A stretch of DNA of 64,000 nt from Elmis aenea (GCA_947652605.1 OX393576.1:14658575-14722574), one strand, 5' to 3'; counted from the stretch's first letter, positions 26,101 through 59,275 are shown. Notes: generated from the letters alone by a model not told the origin. Numbers and translations: made by a program.

Positions 26101-29100
26101 TAATGTTAATAAGTATAAGAATTTTTAGTGTAATTAATAATAAATAATAAATTATAGCCCTGAAGAGGTAGAGAAAAAATACTCGAGGAGACATGTTGGA
26201 ATAAGAGTGTAAAGTGAACAATAAAAAATACCTTTTTAAACCAGCATTTAAAAAAACCATTGTTATTTAATTACATTACATTTAATAATTTAAAAAAAAC
26301 AGGATAACTCAAATTAGTTATAAATAACAATAAAAAAGTGAATCGTTATGTTTTATAATGATACGTGAATAATAATATAAAACGTTATAAGTGTAAATTT
26401 TAATAAATAGTATAAAATTACCTTTAGATATTTTATTTCAATTTTCATATTTGATATACAAAGTATATCTTAAGCTTTAAAAAAAATTAAAATTTAATTA
26501 ATAAAAAAAAAACGTTACAAAATAACCTTTTATGAAACGTTATTGATTATTACGTTATTGTATTAGAAATTATACTCGAATCGTTTATAACGTTATCGGT
26601 TATCGTTACGTTACGTTTTTCATCCATGCAAGCAATAAGATTTTACCTTTTTACTGAGAGGTGATCCTGGTTCATTCTCCAAGTTGCTTTTTATATTAAT
26701 TGAATGCAGATCTTCAGGAGCGGGATGTTGGTTGTTAATACTCTGAAGAAGCCATTGTATAGTAACAATGATATACTGATTCACTAATCCTTTGCTCTGA
26801 ATAATTTTCAGTTCGTTACATAACGGATCTCCTGCTATGACATGTGTAATTCTCTCTGATAATTCATCGTATCTTGTGGCACCTCCAAAATTTAATATTT
26901 TGCACAATTTTTCTCGTTGTTCTGAACCAAATCCCGCAATATATATCTAAAACAAAGAATTATAATAAAATTTGATCACTCACGTAAGTAGTTGCATAAT
27001 ATTGCCAATGATTGATAATATATGTTAATTTTTTTTTTGTTTGAACCCTGAATATGTTCCATGTGGACATTCGGTAACTTGTATGTGGGAGGTTGTTCAC
27101 TGGCAGACTCCTTTAAGTTGCAAAAGTGTATACAATTTTTTTTACTAGTTACAAATTTTACAACTTGAAACAAAGTTTAAAATTTTTAAATGTTTGTTTA
27201 CCAATGTGAATATATGCACTTAATATAATAATAATAATTATCGAATGTCACCCACTATACCAGATGATTCCGTTTGACTGTCGCACCCCTATAACTTTGC
27301 TATTTTAACAGAAAACCCCTATAAATCATATATTTTTGTAAATCACAGAACATTCTCTATCAAATGACATTCTAATGATTTTTCTACGATAAAATATGAC
27401 AGTGGCGATAGTCAACTTTTTTTGATATTACACAGTATACTTTTTTTTACTGATACTGGTAGAAAATTTAATCCTAAATCCGATAGTGCATTAAAAAACT
27501 AAACATGCACAGGAAACTTTCTGAGGAAAATTAGTTTAAAAATTATACAGGGTGTTGCTTTTTTCGATGCTCACCATTGCTATCTTGGAAACGGTAAGAG
27601 ATACAACGTCGGTTAAATTAGAGAAAAGTTGCACATTTTTATGACGATTAAGAATCTGAAAAGAAATCCTGGATATTTTGATTCGTTTTTGATTTATTAC
27701 AAAAAAACTGAAAAATGTGATTTTAGAAAATCATTATCTTTCCTAAATAAAAAAGTTGACTATCGCAACTTGAAATCTAGAAGGCTTAGAAAATTTCTGT
27801 TGACGTCATCAAACCCAGAATGGTCAAAAACATAAAGTTACCAAGTTTAAATGAAATAGCGTCAATGGAAGGGAAGATAATACTATTTTTCTAAAATCAC
27901 ATTTTTCAGTTTTTTTTGTAATAAATCAAAAACGAATCAAAATATCTAGGATTTCTTTTCAGATTCTTAATTGCCATAAAAATGTGCAACTTGTATCTCT
28001 TACCGTTTCCAAGATAGCAATGGTGAGCATCGAAAAAAGCACCACCCTGTATATTATTTTTCACAAAATCGTTTTTAACTGGACAAAGCCCGTGTAGTAA
28101 TTAACAGTTTATAATTTGTCTGTGTTTTAAAATAATATATACTTACATTACAACCATCCAAAAAACTACCAGCTTTTTTCACTTGTTTCAAATCAATAGA
28201 ATTCACGACATCATTATATTCGGTGGATGCACCTAAAATTTACATAAATTAGTGACATATTTTGCCCTACATAGGTCCACCTTTCATTCAAGAGTTTGCA
28301 GCCAACATTATTGTTTACAAATCTCTACATTATACATTAAAACTGTAAATAAATTATCTCTCCAATTAGCGTTTTTAATTTTTTTATTGAGACTGTATTT
28401 GGTATTACGATTAATGCCCAGAATTGTTTTAAATCAGGGATGGAATAACATTTTAAATCGTTACGTTATTTAAAATTTGTTTTCATTACATAACGTTATA
28501 AATAACATTAAAAAAATGAATTGTTATGTTATTAAACGTTACATAAATAATGATAAATAATGTTACAAAAATAATTTTTATTCGTAGCTCTGAAATTATT
28601 TTTAGGGTCCGTAAAATGTAAATTTAAAACATAGTACAAAATTAAGTTAAGATATTTTATTTTCATTTTTATTTATAAAATACAAACGAAATATATCTTC
28701 TTCTGAAAATAAAAAAAACGCTATATTAAAATTTAATTTAGAGAGAGTAACGATACAAAACAATTTTTAATGAAACGTTATTGGTTATTATAACGTTATC
28801 AAAATATCATTACGTTATTGTATTAGAAATTATAGTTGAATCGTTATTATACCGTTAACGACTATTGTTACGTTACGTTTTCCATCCCTGTTTTAATTCA
28901 GCCCTGTTAGATCGTTTTATATAAAGTCTCTGATTCAGGCAATAAATAATTGACGAAAGCAAAAATTAGTTGGAAGCATATATTGGTTTGATGCACTCTT
29001 TCGCATTTTGTTTCTACCTTTTTTTTAAAACTTTATTTGTGGGTTTAAGGACACTTCAACTACTGAGGCCATTATCGTCGCCTCTACCTTGGACACAGTG

Positions 29101-32100
29101 TATTTTTATTGTCATTTAAATAAAAGTTTACAGCAAAATTATCGATTTGAGTAAAAATTCAGTTTCTGAATAAATATTGAAACTTTAAAAAATTAAAATT
29201 TTTACTTTACTCTTGTAAAGCTCAAAGTGTTGAACTTTCATCTAATGTATGGTATTTTCTTTTCTAAGCAGAGCAACAATCTAGCAGTTTCTCTGTATAT
29301 TATTTATTTAAGTTTCTCAAAATATTACAATACGATTAAATTCAAAAAAATTATCAAAAATTTAAATTTGTTTTATTCGTATATTTTAAATACATTTTTG
29401 AAAACTAATAAAACTTTCACATCAACTTAACTTTGTGAAGTAAAAAGACTTTTGACCTATCGCTATAAAGAAAAAATACTTCATAATAATTTTTTACGAA
29501 AAATTTACCATGTTAATCTATATTATAATTATTAAATCATCCTTTAAACATACTTGGATAAGTTTATAATGTGGACTTACTCTTTCTTTTCCTTGACAGA
29601 GCTTTTTCTTGTGCAGAATTGACTGGTGTTAACAAACCAGTTAAATTTGTGGAATTCATTGTTTCGGAAAATTCCATATTATTTACAGTGGTAGATGCAA
29701 TATTACTTATCATAGAAAAATTTGGATTCAAGCTTTCATTTTCCTTAGTTGGTGTTGAAGTTAGAACTTTTATAGGATACAAGTTTTCCGGTAATGCGTA
29801 TCCTTTGACGATACTGTCCTTTAGCCATTCTATGGTAACACATTTTACTGTGTTAGTTTTTCTGGCAGCTTTGTATTTTGCACTTGTGGTTCCTCTGCAA
29901 ATTATAATTTTTGTTAATTTAATATTAGAAAAATCTAAAATGTTTTCAACAGTATGGAATAACATTACAGATTAAGAAATTTCATTATTTGAACTAATTT
30001 ATTTTCAAAAACAGATTAAACTAATAGTATATTACGCATCAAGGGCCATAAGTGACATTTTCGTGGTTGAGAATACAAAATACGCACGCACAATGTCTTA
30101 TCTATGGCACAATGTAAAGAATAATCTAGAACAGGGGTGGGCAAACTTAATACTGGTATGATCGACATTAATTTTTCTTATTTATGCGCGATCGACTTCG
30201 AAAAATGGGTTAAATTAAAAACAAATAAAAATTTAATTAAGGTCTTTATCGATAATAATATATTAAATACATTGTATTTACTATTTTGTGCAAAGTACTT
30301 TATTGATAAATATTTTTTACTAATTTTTTGATGTAGATGCATGACATTCCATTTCATCAACAAAAAAATATTTAAAATCAACCTAGTAAATTATTTAAAA
30401 TGTCTGCGATCGACTGTCAAACTGTTCGCGATCAACCGGTCGATCGCGATCAACCGGTCGATCGCGATCGACCGTTTGCCCACCCCTGATCTATTATAGA
30501 AAGTTCTAACATTTGTTGTGCATTAATGCCAATGTATAAAATGATTGCTTCTCATGGTTGTGTTGTAAAAGTGTCTCATATGTCGAACTATACTTTTAAT
30601 ATTACATACAATAAAAATTAAATCGTTCCACATTTGATTGAACTTTTACACTCCTGTGTGCATTAATAAATATTTTATCTACATATGATAAATATTAATG
30701 CCCTGCAGTTACCATTAATTGCCTTGCAATAACCATGACAACCGGTAAACAAATGTTATACAGGGTGATTCATTAGTGCGTCGGGCTTTCATAGCGCCCC
30801 GCCCGTAGGAGATAGAAAAAAAAACTTAAATACATAAAATTATTGGTTTAAAAAGATCTACGTCGTAAAATTATTTTCAGCTATACAGGGTGTCCCATTT
30901 TTGCGCTATAACAAAAACATAATTTTTTAAATGGAACACCCTGCATATTTTTAGGTCTTCGGATGTCATTTTTTAACCTCTACATGAATGGGTTTATTTT
31001 TTGATTTTGTGCCAGTGTTGCCAACTTATTAATTTTTTTTCGAAAAATCTTACATAAGCAGGCTTAACTTTAAAAAATCGTAACGACCTTGTTTTTTAAA
31101 GTTAAGAAATAAGTTTTAGCAATAATGTTGGTCCAATTAGGGAGCAACATTTTAATAAAAAATTTAAATTTATTTACACAGGGTGTTCACAAAAAAAATT
31201 CCAAACTTTCCAAACTTCAAAGTGACATAACTCATTTTTTTCAAAGGTAAACACCCTTATTTTATTTTACTATTCGGTAGCTTTTTTCTCCCCGTCAATT
31301 TTTATTAGAGGTGTCCTATGTCTAAACCCCGTAGTTGTTGAGATATTCAATACTTTTTAAAAAAGTAGCGTTTAATTACATTTTTATGCACCGAAGTAGG
31401 CAGCACTGATGCAAAACAAGTGCCAAAATATAAGCAAGTGTCAGCTTGAAATTTGAATACACACTTAGGGTTACCAGACATCTCGGTTTTCCGATATTGT
31501 CACAAAAAGAGGTATCGGGACTGTCGAATATTTCAGTTTATCAAAACTAGTAAAACAAGTTCTAGGAAATTGCACTAAGTACGTAATGGATTGCATAAGT
31601 TTAGTGACCGGTACAAAGGGGGAGGTGCAATAGCACCCCTAAAGGATTTCTATCCTGGGAAGGTGCAATTATACCCCTTGTCCCCAGAGGATTTTTATCC
31701 TAATTGAAAATACTTTTATAATTGTTTTTTTTTTAAATTTCGTCGGTCCTTCTTTCAGGCTGGGATCCAGATCGCCCCCTCTCGTCCCAGTTATGATATT
31801 CACAAATCCTGCAACCCTACCCACATACATATATATTTTTGATTATCAATACCAATTTATGAAAATTCTCACTTGGCACTGATGTCGATCCACATTTATA
31901 TAAAAATAGTGTAATATTAACTTACTGCTTGCAAATTAGGATATCTGTGTTAGCAAGATTCAGTTGACCTTTATATGTTCCACCGTTTTGTGTAATTAAT
32001 TTTTCAATTTCAGTTCGTTCTACAGAATTTGTGAATCCAGTGCAACTCATTATTAAATTGTGAAATGGAGGACAACAATATTTTTCAAACTGTTGATCAT

Positions 32101-33174
32101 CACATTTAATGTTTTCTTTACAACTTCTATTCCATATTTCATTTATCCAAGAACTTAACACTATTTTTACTCCATTCTGTGCAGCTTTCTGTAACAAACA
32201 AAAACCTATCAGAACAATTTCAATATTAAAAGACCCATCGTACAAAAAAAAAAATACAAAATTAGATCAGTTATGACGCTATCTTTTTTTATTTTTCCAT
32301 AGAAAAGTTAATAATTGTGTAAAATTAACTAAGTGATTATTTCGAGCTGTAAGGTTAACTTACAATGTATTTTTCAGATTTCACGGTGTCCGTTATAAGA
32401 TGTGTACTGCACTCCATTAACGTTGAAATAAATTGTCCTCCCATATATTCAACCTTAGTTTGAATGTCTTTCTTGACTACTTTATGAAAATGCGAACAAC
32501 TTATAAAACAGTTGTTCATAGCTACGTTATATATAGGACTGGTCGAATTCGGAATTGGAACTCCCTCTGTTAAACATGTGAGCAAACACCATGGACCAAC
32601 AGTTCTGCTGCACATAGAAACTTGTTAATAAGTATAAGAGTGTAAAAGCTCAATTTTAAAATTAAAATTTGAACTATATTAGACCAATATGACATGTTTA
32701 TGTTAAGTGTTGGCGTAAAACCGTTAGTGCAGAATTAAATTATTTATAGAGATAAAGGAATTAGTTAATTAGCATATAGGCTGTAGTAATTATATCAGAG
32801 GAAAAATCATTAGTCCGAGATAGTTCAAAGTTATCAAATTTCATTTTAACTTACACACTCCGGGCATTTTTTACACTTTCAAATGTTGGTCCTTCAAAAT
32901 TCTGAAATACTATAACATCAGTTTTTTGTAATTTGTAATTAAGAACATCTTTTTCTAGTATCCATTCCAAATCCAATAAGTTTTGCCTGCATAGCTAAAA
33001 AATACATGAATGACAGTTAGCTCATATTTTAATTAAAACCAATTTATAGTCAAAAATAATGATTGTAATTAATAAATAACTTACTTCATATGCCTGTTGC
33101 ATTTCTACAGACGTTTCTAATTCATCTTTACAATCAGAAGGTACAACAAATATAACTCGTAAAGATTTATCCAT
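13713..33174 (-). CDS. TOPBP1: TopBP1/Mus101 orthologue, multi-BRCT checkpoint scaffold, 1301 aa, 17 exons
   Basis: TopBP1 binds phosphorylated partners at replication origins and DNA damage sites and activates the ATR kinase. Seventeen exons (given in the block entries below) join in phase to 3906 nt, exactly 1302 codons including TGA at 13713-13715. Order: BRCT0-1-2 (about 1-285), BRCT3 (about 375-465), BRCT4-5 (about 585-765), a long low-complexity linker, a WDD-containing acidic stretch (1064-1066), and BRCT7-8 (about 1084-1290). That is the animal TopBP1 layout; human TopBP1 has about 1520 residues. I see no BRCT6 between BRCT5 and BRCT7. The start ATG (33172-33174) opens the BRCT0 strand, MDKSLRVIFVV. 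Introns range from about 66 bp to 2.5 kb and are full of transposons. The gene is divergent from NALCN. Confidence 0.96.
14213..14332. mobile_element. Half foldback end (TGGTCCAAA family) in TopBP1 intron 16
   Basis: AAAAAACTGCATATTTTTGG, GTAATTTAAACGTTTCTC and the end TTTGGTCCACCCTA match the right arm of the element at 43841-44677. The other arm is missing. Confidence 0.6.
14791..15947. mobile_element. Foldback element, TCGATGCCCATACAGG family (copy 1)
   Basis: The left end is TACAGGGTGGTCTATTTTCG and the right end its inverse, closing GGCCACCCTGTA. A second internal CATACAGGGTATCTCGG near each end adds to the palindrome. Arms contain CACCTAACTTTCTTATTTTA with its inverse. An extra arm segment is present around 15290-15470. 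It lies in TopBP1 intron 16; another copy is at 45590-46338. Confidence 0.85.
16023..16314. mobile_element. AGGGTTGC(T/C)AGA-type repeat, TopBP1 intron 16
   Basis: The ends are AGGGTTGCTAGATTTGTGAA and GACGTCTGGCAACCT. The same family occurs in the other orientation at 31465-31818: AGGGTTACCAGACATCTCGG on the left, ATTCACAAATCCTGCAACCCT on the right. Non-autonomous, family unknown. Confidence 0.55.
17262..17918 (-). CDS. TOPBP1: TopBP1 exons 13-14: coiled segment and putative ATR-activation motif
   Basis: Exons 17798-17918 and 17262-17338 encode residues 1010-1075. The first part, NAALVSQLRQLQEMV, has helix/coil spacing. The second is acidic and contains VGWDDDAMDTEEVF. In vertebrate TopBP1 a conserved Trp followed by Asp-Asp in the ATR-activating domain just before BRCT7 is essential for ATR activation. 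The WDD at 1064-1066 sits about 20 residues before BRCT7, so I infer it is the equivalent. The placement is seen; the function is inferred. Confidence 0.9.
17394..17619. mobile_element. hAT-like MITE in TopBP1 intron 13
   Basis: The ends are CAGGGCCTTTCAGAG and CTAAGGCCTG. TGATAGT occurs on both sides (ending at 17393 and starting at 17620), consistent with a 7-8 bp target duplication. Inner GAGGCCCAGGGCAAA and GAGGCCCAGGGCATT show a degraded internal repeat. Non-coding, 226 bp. Confidence 0.65.
17998..18640. mobile_element. Degraded foldback, ATTCGAATNTTTTACGG family, TopBP1 intron 12
   Basis: The end-like GGACCAAATTCGAATG and ACGGAGTATCTCGGTTACCG match, inverted, the element end at 62185-62195. 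The inner block GGAAACCCTAGTTTGCCATG through AAAATTCGATCATCAAA is shared with one arm of the foldback at 34324-35869 (35130-35545). The right end is unclear. Confidence 0.55.
18690..18840. repeat. Dispersed repeat shared with 25315-25500
   Basis: ATTACGTAAAACAAC, GAGGG(T/C)CAACC, ACAATAAA and the closing GTACAGTACGGTCC / GTACTGTATCGTCC blocks occur in both places in the same order. Family unknown. Both copies are in TopBP1 introns. Confidence 0.5.
19414..21935 (-). CDS. TOPBP1: TopBP1 exons 10-12: low-complexity Ser/Thr-Pro linker
   Basis: Exons 21669-21935, 19674-19957 and 19414-19566 encode residues 775-1009. The first third is rich in Ser, Thr and Asn. The middle carries several Thr-Pro sites (STPEASS, VTPVNK, VTPKAW, DTPETP), then a more conserved-looking block, MLRWINQLPDYKPLPERRKS. 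The last exon is acidic (FDSEDDD). No BRCT fold can be read here; vertebrates place BRCT6 in this part. Thr-Pro sites suggest phosphorylation by proline-directed kinases, which is inference. Confidence 0.9.
20602..20938. mobile_element. Foldback MITE in TopBP1 intron 10
   Basis: TTTACATTGGCATAGTAG and ATGCAAGTAACTAAATCAAG at the left are inverted as CTTGATTTAGTAACTTGCAT and CTACTATACCAATGTAAA at the right. The centre repeats ACTTG/CAAGT words. Non-coding. Confidence 0.75.
21180..21642 (+). mobile_element. 5'-truncated non-LTR retrotransposon tail, TopBP1 intron 10
   Basis: The reading frame at 21357-21587 matches the C-terminal end of LINE ORF2 proteins: LRWLEHLLRMPESR, GKRNRGKSRIKWEKEV and WRDVPQLAKDRHEW are typical. 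Just upstream, frames broken by stops read SSETWTLTQKQK and MRFLRRIEGCRLIDKI, also typical of that region. The copy ends in an AAGAAGAAGAAG tail at about 21633-21642. The upstream boundary is uncertain. It lies antisense to TopBP1. Confidence 0.85.
22600..23220. mobile_element. Foldback element, TAGTGAA(T/C)AGCATGGCG family, TopBP1 intron 9
   Basis: ATGGCGATCTCGTAAACGG and the GGTCAAAATGATCTATG block on the left are inverted on the right, which closes ACACCCTGTA next to TA. The arms include ACACATCAGG / CTAATGTGTTTTG. The extreme left end is replaced by CTACACCCTGTATAG. Confidence 0.8.
23675..24433 (-). CDS. TOPBP1: TopBP1 exon 9: BRCT4 and BRCT5
   Basis: This 759-nt exon, the largest in the gene, encodes residues 522-774. 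An acidic Ser/Asn-rich start leads into BRCT4 (about 585-667), with GLKFVIAGF and TDLWLTECF. BRCT5 (about 677-765) follows, with CVIAISGYVG, YLGGKSQEQL, STHLISMESTGRKYAAA and KNWLFECARF. The Lys in GRKYAAA is where BRCT5 of vertebrate TopBP1 has a phosphopeptide-binding lysine; BRCT4 lacks an equivalent. In vertebrates this pair recognises MDC1, BLM and 53BP1. Confidence 0.95.
24599..25031. mobile_element. hAT-like MITE with perfect 8-bp duplication, TopBP1 intron 8
   Basis: The ends are CAGGGCTCGAAACCG and CGGTTTCATGCCCTG. Flanks CTTTTCAG (24591-24598 and 25032-25039) are identical. The interior is dominated by AACCGGTTTT and GGTTAACC palindromic words in both orientations. No coding capacity. 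Confidence 0.9.
25315..25500. repeat. Dispersed repeat shared with 18690-18840
   Basis: Second copy of the ATTACGTAAAACAAC repeat described at 18690. It lies between the hAT MITE and exon 8 of TopBP1. Confidence 0.5.
25631..28232 (-). CDS. TOPBP1: TopBP1 exons 6-8: BRCT3 and linker
   Basis: Exons 28147-28232, 26647-26946 and 25631-25757. BRCT3 starts at FLDGCNIYIAGFGSEQ (about 375) and runs through ILNFGGATRYDEL, THVIAGDP and IQWLLQSI to about 460. The following residues are a Glu/Ser-rich linker with a short coil-like stretch, LHILRAENASLTAAQV. Introns 5-7 each contain a transposon; intron 7 is mostly one hAT element whose edge lies 10 bp past the exon 7 donor. Confidence 0.94.
25860..26628. 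mobile_element. hAT-like element filling TopBP1 intron 7
   Basis: The ends are CAGGGATGAAATAACG and CGTTTTTCATCCATG; the duplication CAAGCAAT is identical on both sides (25852-25859, 26629-26636). The interior is repeated ATAACGTTAT-type words in both orientations. A diverged sister is at 28435-28890. The element is 769 bp of an 889-bp intron. Confidence 0.9.
27546..28051. mobile_element. Foldback element, TCGATGCTCACCATTGC family, TopBP1 intron 6
   Basis: TACAGGGTGTTGCTTTTTTCG and CTATCTTGGAAACGGTAAG at the left are inverted at the right, which closes GCACCACCCTGTA. The arms match closely (AGAATCTGAAAAGAAATCC and its inverse). The middle, about 27740-27890, is single copy. Confidence 0.88.
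28435..28890. mobile_element. hAT-like MITE, sister of 25860-26628, TopBP1 intron 5
   Basis: The ends are CAGGGATGGAATAACA and ACGTTTTCCATCCCTG, flanked by TTTTAAAT and TTTTAATT (seven of eight identical). The interior has the same ATAACGTTAT palindromic words as the intron 7 copy but is shorter. Confidence 0.85.
29581..33174 (-). CDS. TOPBP1: TopBP1 exons 1-5: BRCT0, BRCT1, BRCT2
   Basis: Exons 33085-33174, 32855-32994, 32364-32607, 31926-32188 and 29581-29894 encode residues 1-350. BRCT0 covers about 1-100, with VIFVVPSDC and VGPWCLLTCL. BRCT1 (about 105-190) has NNCFISCSHF, EYMGGQF, THLITDTVKSEKYIKAA and SSWI. BRCT2 (about 192-285) has NLIMSCTGF, TQNGGTYKGQL, TDILICKQGTTSAKYKAAR and EWLKDSI. 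The lysines of SEKY and SAKY are where BRCT1 and BRCT2 of vertebrate TopBP1 hold phosphate-binding lysines, used for RAD9 and TRESLIN. Residues 286-350 are a Ser/Asn/Thr-rich linker. Confidence 0.95.
30132..30488. mobile_element. hAT-like MITE with CGATCGCGATC minisatellite, TopBP1 intron 4
   Basis: The ends are CAGGGGTGGGCAAAC and GTTTGCCCACCCCTG, a perfect 15-bp inversion. Flanks ATCTAGAA and ATCTATTA match at six of eight. Near the right end (about 30419-30475) an 18-bp unit built on CGATCGCGATCAACCGG is repeated two to three times. Confidence 0.82.
30757..31200. repeat. Cluster of TACAGGGTG element ends, TopBP1 intron 4
   Basis: Separate left-type ends occur near 30757 (ACAGGGTGATTCATTAGTGC), 30885 (ACAGGGTGTCCCATTTTTGC) and 31178 (ACAGGGTGTTCAC), with a right-type end AACACCCTG near 30940. 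The pieces look like overlapping or mutually inserted short elements and I cannot resolve their borders. Confidence 0.5.
31465..31818. mobile_element. AGGGTTRCCAGA-type repeat (copy 2), TopBP1 intron 4
   Basis: Inverted relative to the copy at 16023-16314, with the same two end types. It includes GATTTCTATCC / GATTTTTATCC internal duplications and a GC-rich TGGGATCCAGATCGCCCC stretch. Confidence 0.55.
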
Positions 33175-33880
33175 TTTTCTAACCTTATTATTTGAGGTTG
33201 TAATGGATGATAACGACCTTTATTAGTAACGAAAAAGCTGGTATAAGCACATAATATATCATAAACACTTTATTTTCTACTAATTTAAGACGTATACTTT
33301 ATTTTATATACTGAAATAGTTAATATCTAAATTAGTTTCAACCGTTGCTAATTTAGTAACTGTAGCACAATGTAGTTAGGTTATGTTGACAGTTACAATT
33401 TTGAAATTCAGGTCTAGCAACTGTACAAAAATAACTAACTTTTACAGTTGGCCAATCAATTATTGATTGGAGGTCCTCCGGAATAGTCCGGGTAATTCCG
33501 GTGAATCCTATTTTAGGGTTTTATGTAATATTTTATCAAATAGTAGTAGATTACGATGGTTTTTAGTTGGGATGAGACATTTATACATTAAATTACCTGA
33601 AATTTGTTAGAACAAGCCCTCAAATACATAATGAAAAGTCAAAAAATATGTGCGATGTAAATATTTTAAAAATTCAAATATTGTTGAATTTTAACATAAA
33701 AACAATTTAAAAATGTAGTTTATTTTAAGCTTAATTTAAAGGTAAATTACCCCACTTCGTTTTTTGTAATTGCTTACCAAGTTTTGTATGTTTCAGGGGC
33801 GTGCCATGTATTTGTGCCAATAAGTAATATTTACAGTGCCAAAGCAACGAAATATTTAAAAAATAATTAATTTTTCAAAC
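33175..33880. promoter_or_regulatory. Shared upstream region of divergent TopBP1 and NALCN
   Basis: The two start codons face away from each other across 706 bp. This stretch must hold both 5' leaders and probably both promoters, unless untranslated exons lie elsewhere. A GC-richer segment near 33471-33510 has GGAGGTCCTCC and repeated TCCGG/CCGG words, unlike its surroundings. I see no secure TATA or initiator match. No recognisable transposon lies here, in contrast to the flanking introns. Confidence 0.5.
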
Positions 33881-56933
<23,053 letters not shown>

Positions 56934-58778
56934 TTAGTATAATTGTTTTCATAATTGTTAATTGGATATTTGTTTTGCAGTAATTAGTTTATTGTACCTA
57001 AAAAATGTTGTAGTGATCATTAATTTTTGAGATTTACCGATATAACCCTTAATTATTTAATAATACGAGGTATACTAAAAATCATTACCACCTTAATTAA
57101 CTGTTTGACTTTAAAAATAACTTCTTCCAACAAACGTTATATATCATAAAATGGTGAAAAAAGCTGCATAACTAGTTTGTTTTTTGTTTGTTAAAATTTG
57201 ATGAATAGAGTGGCGGACTAAAAACGGTTGACACGTGGGGCGGAGACTCCCCCGACACCCTGGGCGAACTAACCACCCTCCGCCCCCCACCCCTAAATCC
57301 TAAATTCGCCGCTGGATGTACAATATATTCCCTAACCTCTCCAGTCATGTAAACTTTATAATAATTTTGATAATTTTGATAATTTCTTTGATATATCAAA
57401 TATCAGTAGGGCATAGAAAAACATATGTGCATAAATGAGAATTTTTAATAGAAACTTTTCGGTTTCTAAGCTTAGATCTTTCAAACCTAAAAAAAATTGT
57501 TACCTACTAATTCTCATTTCTGCAAAAAGTTTTCCTTTATATACTGATACTAGACGTTTGACTTGAAAACAATTTTAAACAAAAGTTTTAAGTGTTTGGA
57601 TGACTGGAAATATAAGAATATAGCTGTATAATTTTGACCTAAAAATATTCTAGATTTTTTTGAAAATGTAAATTTGAACAACACTTTTTTGGTATATATT
57701 AACATTTCAAATATATTATGCTATTGCATAGAGATCTTTACACCATTTATTGGTATATGTTTAACAGGTATATATTTAAAAACAAACTACAACTATATTT
57801 AATTAGCCAATACTTTAAGGGTAGACTAATGGGCAAATCTGTTAGATCAATTAAAAAATAATTAAAATGTACTTTTATGTATTACTAGACTGATTTTATA
57901 ATGTGATCATGCTTTTGTATAAGACTTCAAGTATTTTTAAAAACAATGAAAAACTAAAAAAAAATTGTTGTTATGTTATTGTGGTGTTGATAAATATTTA
58001 TATTTCTGTTAGTAGATTACGTCATAAAATATTTTTAACTGTTATTGTTGCTATAAAAGGGTTATCAGAATTTCATCCTTAATAAATGATTTTATATGAA
58101 TTTATATTGTCTTTATAACTTTCAACGTTGTATATGGTTTTAGTTTTTTAGAACAAACAAATAATCTTTAATTAAGAAACCCCATTGACTTTATTGTATT
58201 TATTTTATTTAAAACCAAACTTTTGTGTGCATATTATTTCATTTTAAATGTATATCAGAATCAGGATGTCTGGTAATCCTATGATATTTATGTAGTAATG
58301 TATATTGAATGGTTATTGAAATATATAATTATATGTTATAATGGATGTGTTACTTACATAGAGTGTGATAAATAATAAATAACATGAAATTGTGCAACTT
58401 TGATTTAATTTAATTAAGATCCCAACAGTGGGCAAGTTATTTGAGACACACTGTATTACTTCAATTAATTATATCTAGCTCAGCAAGGCATTTAGTACAC
58501 ATACATACAAATATAAAATTTAAATGTGCATGTTATATTTATACCCACAAATCATTATTGGTCCCATATTTAATTTATTGTTACAATGAACTTCTGAAAA
58601 AAATTTTTTTTTAAAGGAAACACAAAGAGTTAACAGAAAACCTTTAGAAAGTACTCTAAAATATTTACCTAAAACCTGTTTTTTCTCTGTAAGTTTTAGT
58701 GAGAGTATATTTGTTATTTATATTTAATAAATATAATAGATAAAATTATTTCGGTATGCTAATTTAATATTTACCCTA
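56934..58778. other. NALCN 3' region and intergenic sequence
   Basis: No gene is visible. AATAAA at about 58082 is a candidate NALCN polyadenylation signal, implying a 1.1-kb 3' UTR. At 57208-57314 a GC-rich unit with ends GAGTGGCGGACTAAA and TTCGCCGCTG, flanked by GATGAATA and GATGTACA, looks like a small hAT-type MITE. GGGCAAGTTATTTGAGACAC with CACTGTA at 58412-58456 is a lone foldback end. Confidence 0.5.
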
Positions 58779-59275
58779 TACAGGTTACTCGTTTTTCGAG
58801 GGCCACTATGGGGATCTCGTAAACGGTAAGAGTTACAACTTCGGTTAAATTAGAACAAAGTTCAGGTGTTTGATAATTTGATGCAAACAGAACTTAACTA
58901 GTTTTTTTAGTTTTTGAGATATAGGGGAAAAAGTAAAAAAGTGGATTTTTATTTTTGCCTGTAACATTTTTATTTGATGTCGAATTTAATTGCTGTAAAA
59001 ACTTTTTTATGGCCACTTTTTACAAGGAATCAAAATCCTCAATTCTATTTTCCATGCGACGTTTCGCGTTTTTTAAACCATCATCAGGTCAATTTTTTCT
59101 TATGGATGCTATATCTGATTTTAATGCCAATTTGTAGAGCATTTTATTCTGAATTCGACAATGTATTACACTTGGCACTTCTTTGAAACAATTGTTGTTA
59201 AAAAGGGACAAAGACAATTATTTACCATGCAGGTAAGTAAACCACATGAAATTATTATTAAAGGGATTTAATTAA
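58779..59275. mobile_element. Half foldback, TACAGGGTTCTCG family (copy 3)
   Basis: TACAGGTTACTCGTTTTTCG and GGGGATCTCGTAAACGG start a single arm colinear with the left arms at 4775 and 40626. An internal deletion joins AACAATTGTTGTTAAAAA to GGGACAAAGACAATTATT. The inverted arm is absent. Confidence 0.75.

Noticed and set aside
29571..29975. A 134-residue plus-strand frame
   Set aside because: It is antisense to TopBP1 exon 5, which has clear BRCT2 sequence and matching splice sites.
58955..59186. Two overlapping frames after NALCN
   Set aside because: They are inside the half foldback at 58779-59275 and match its non-coding arms elsewhere.
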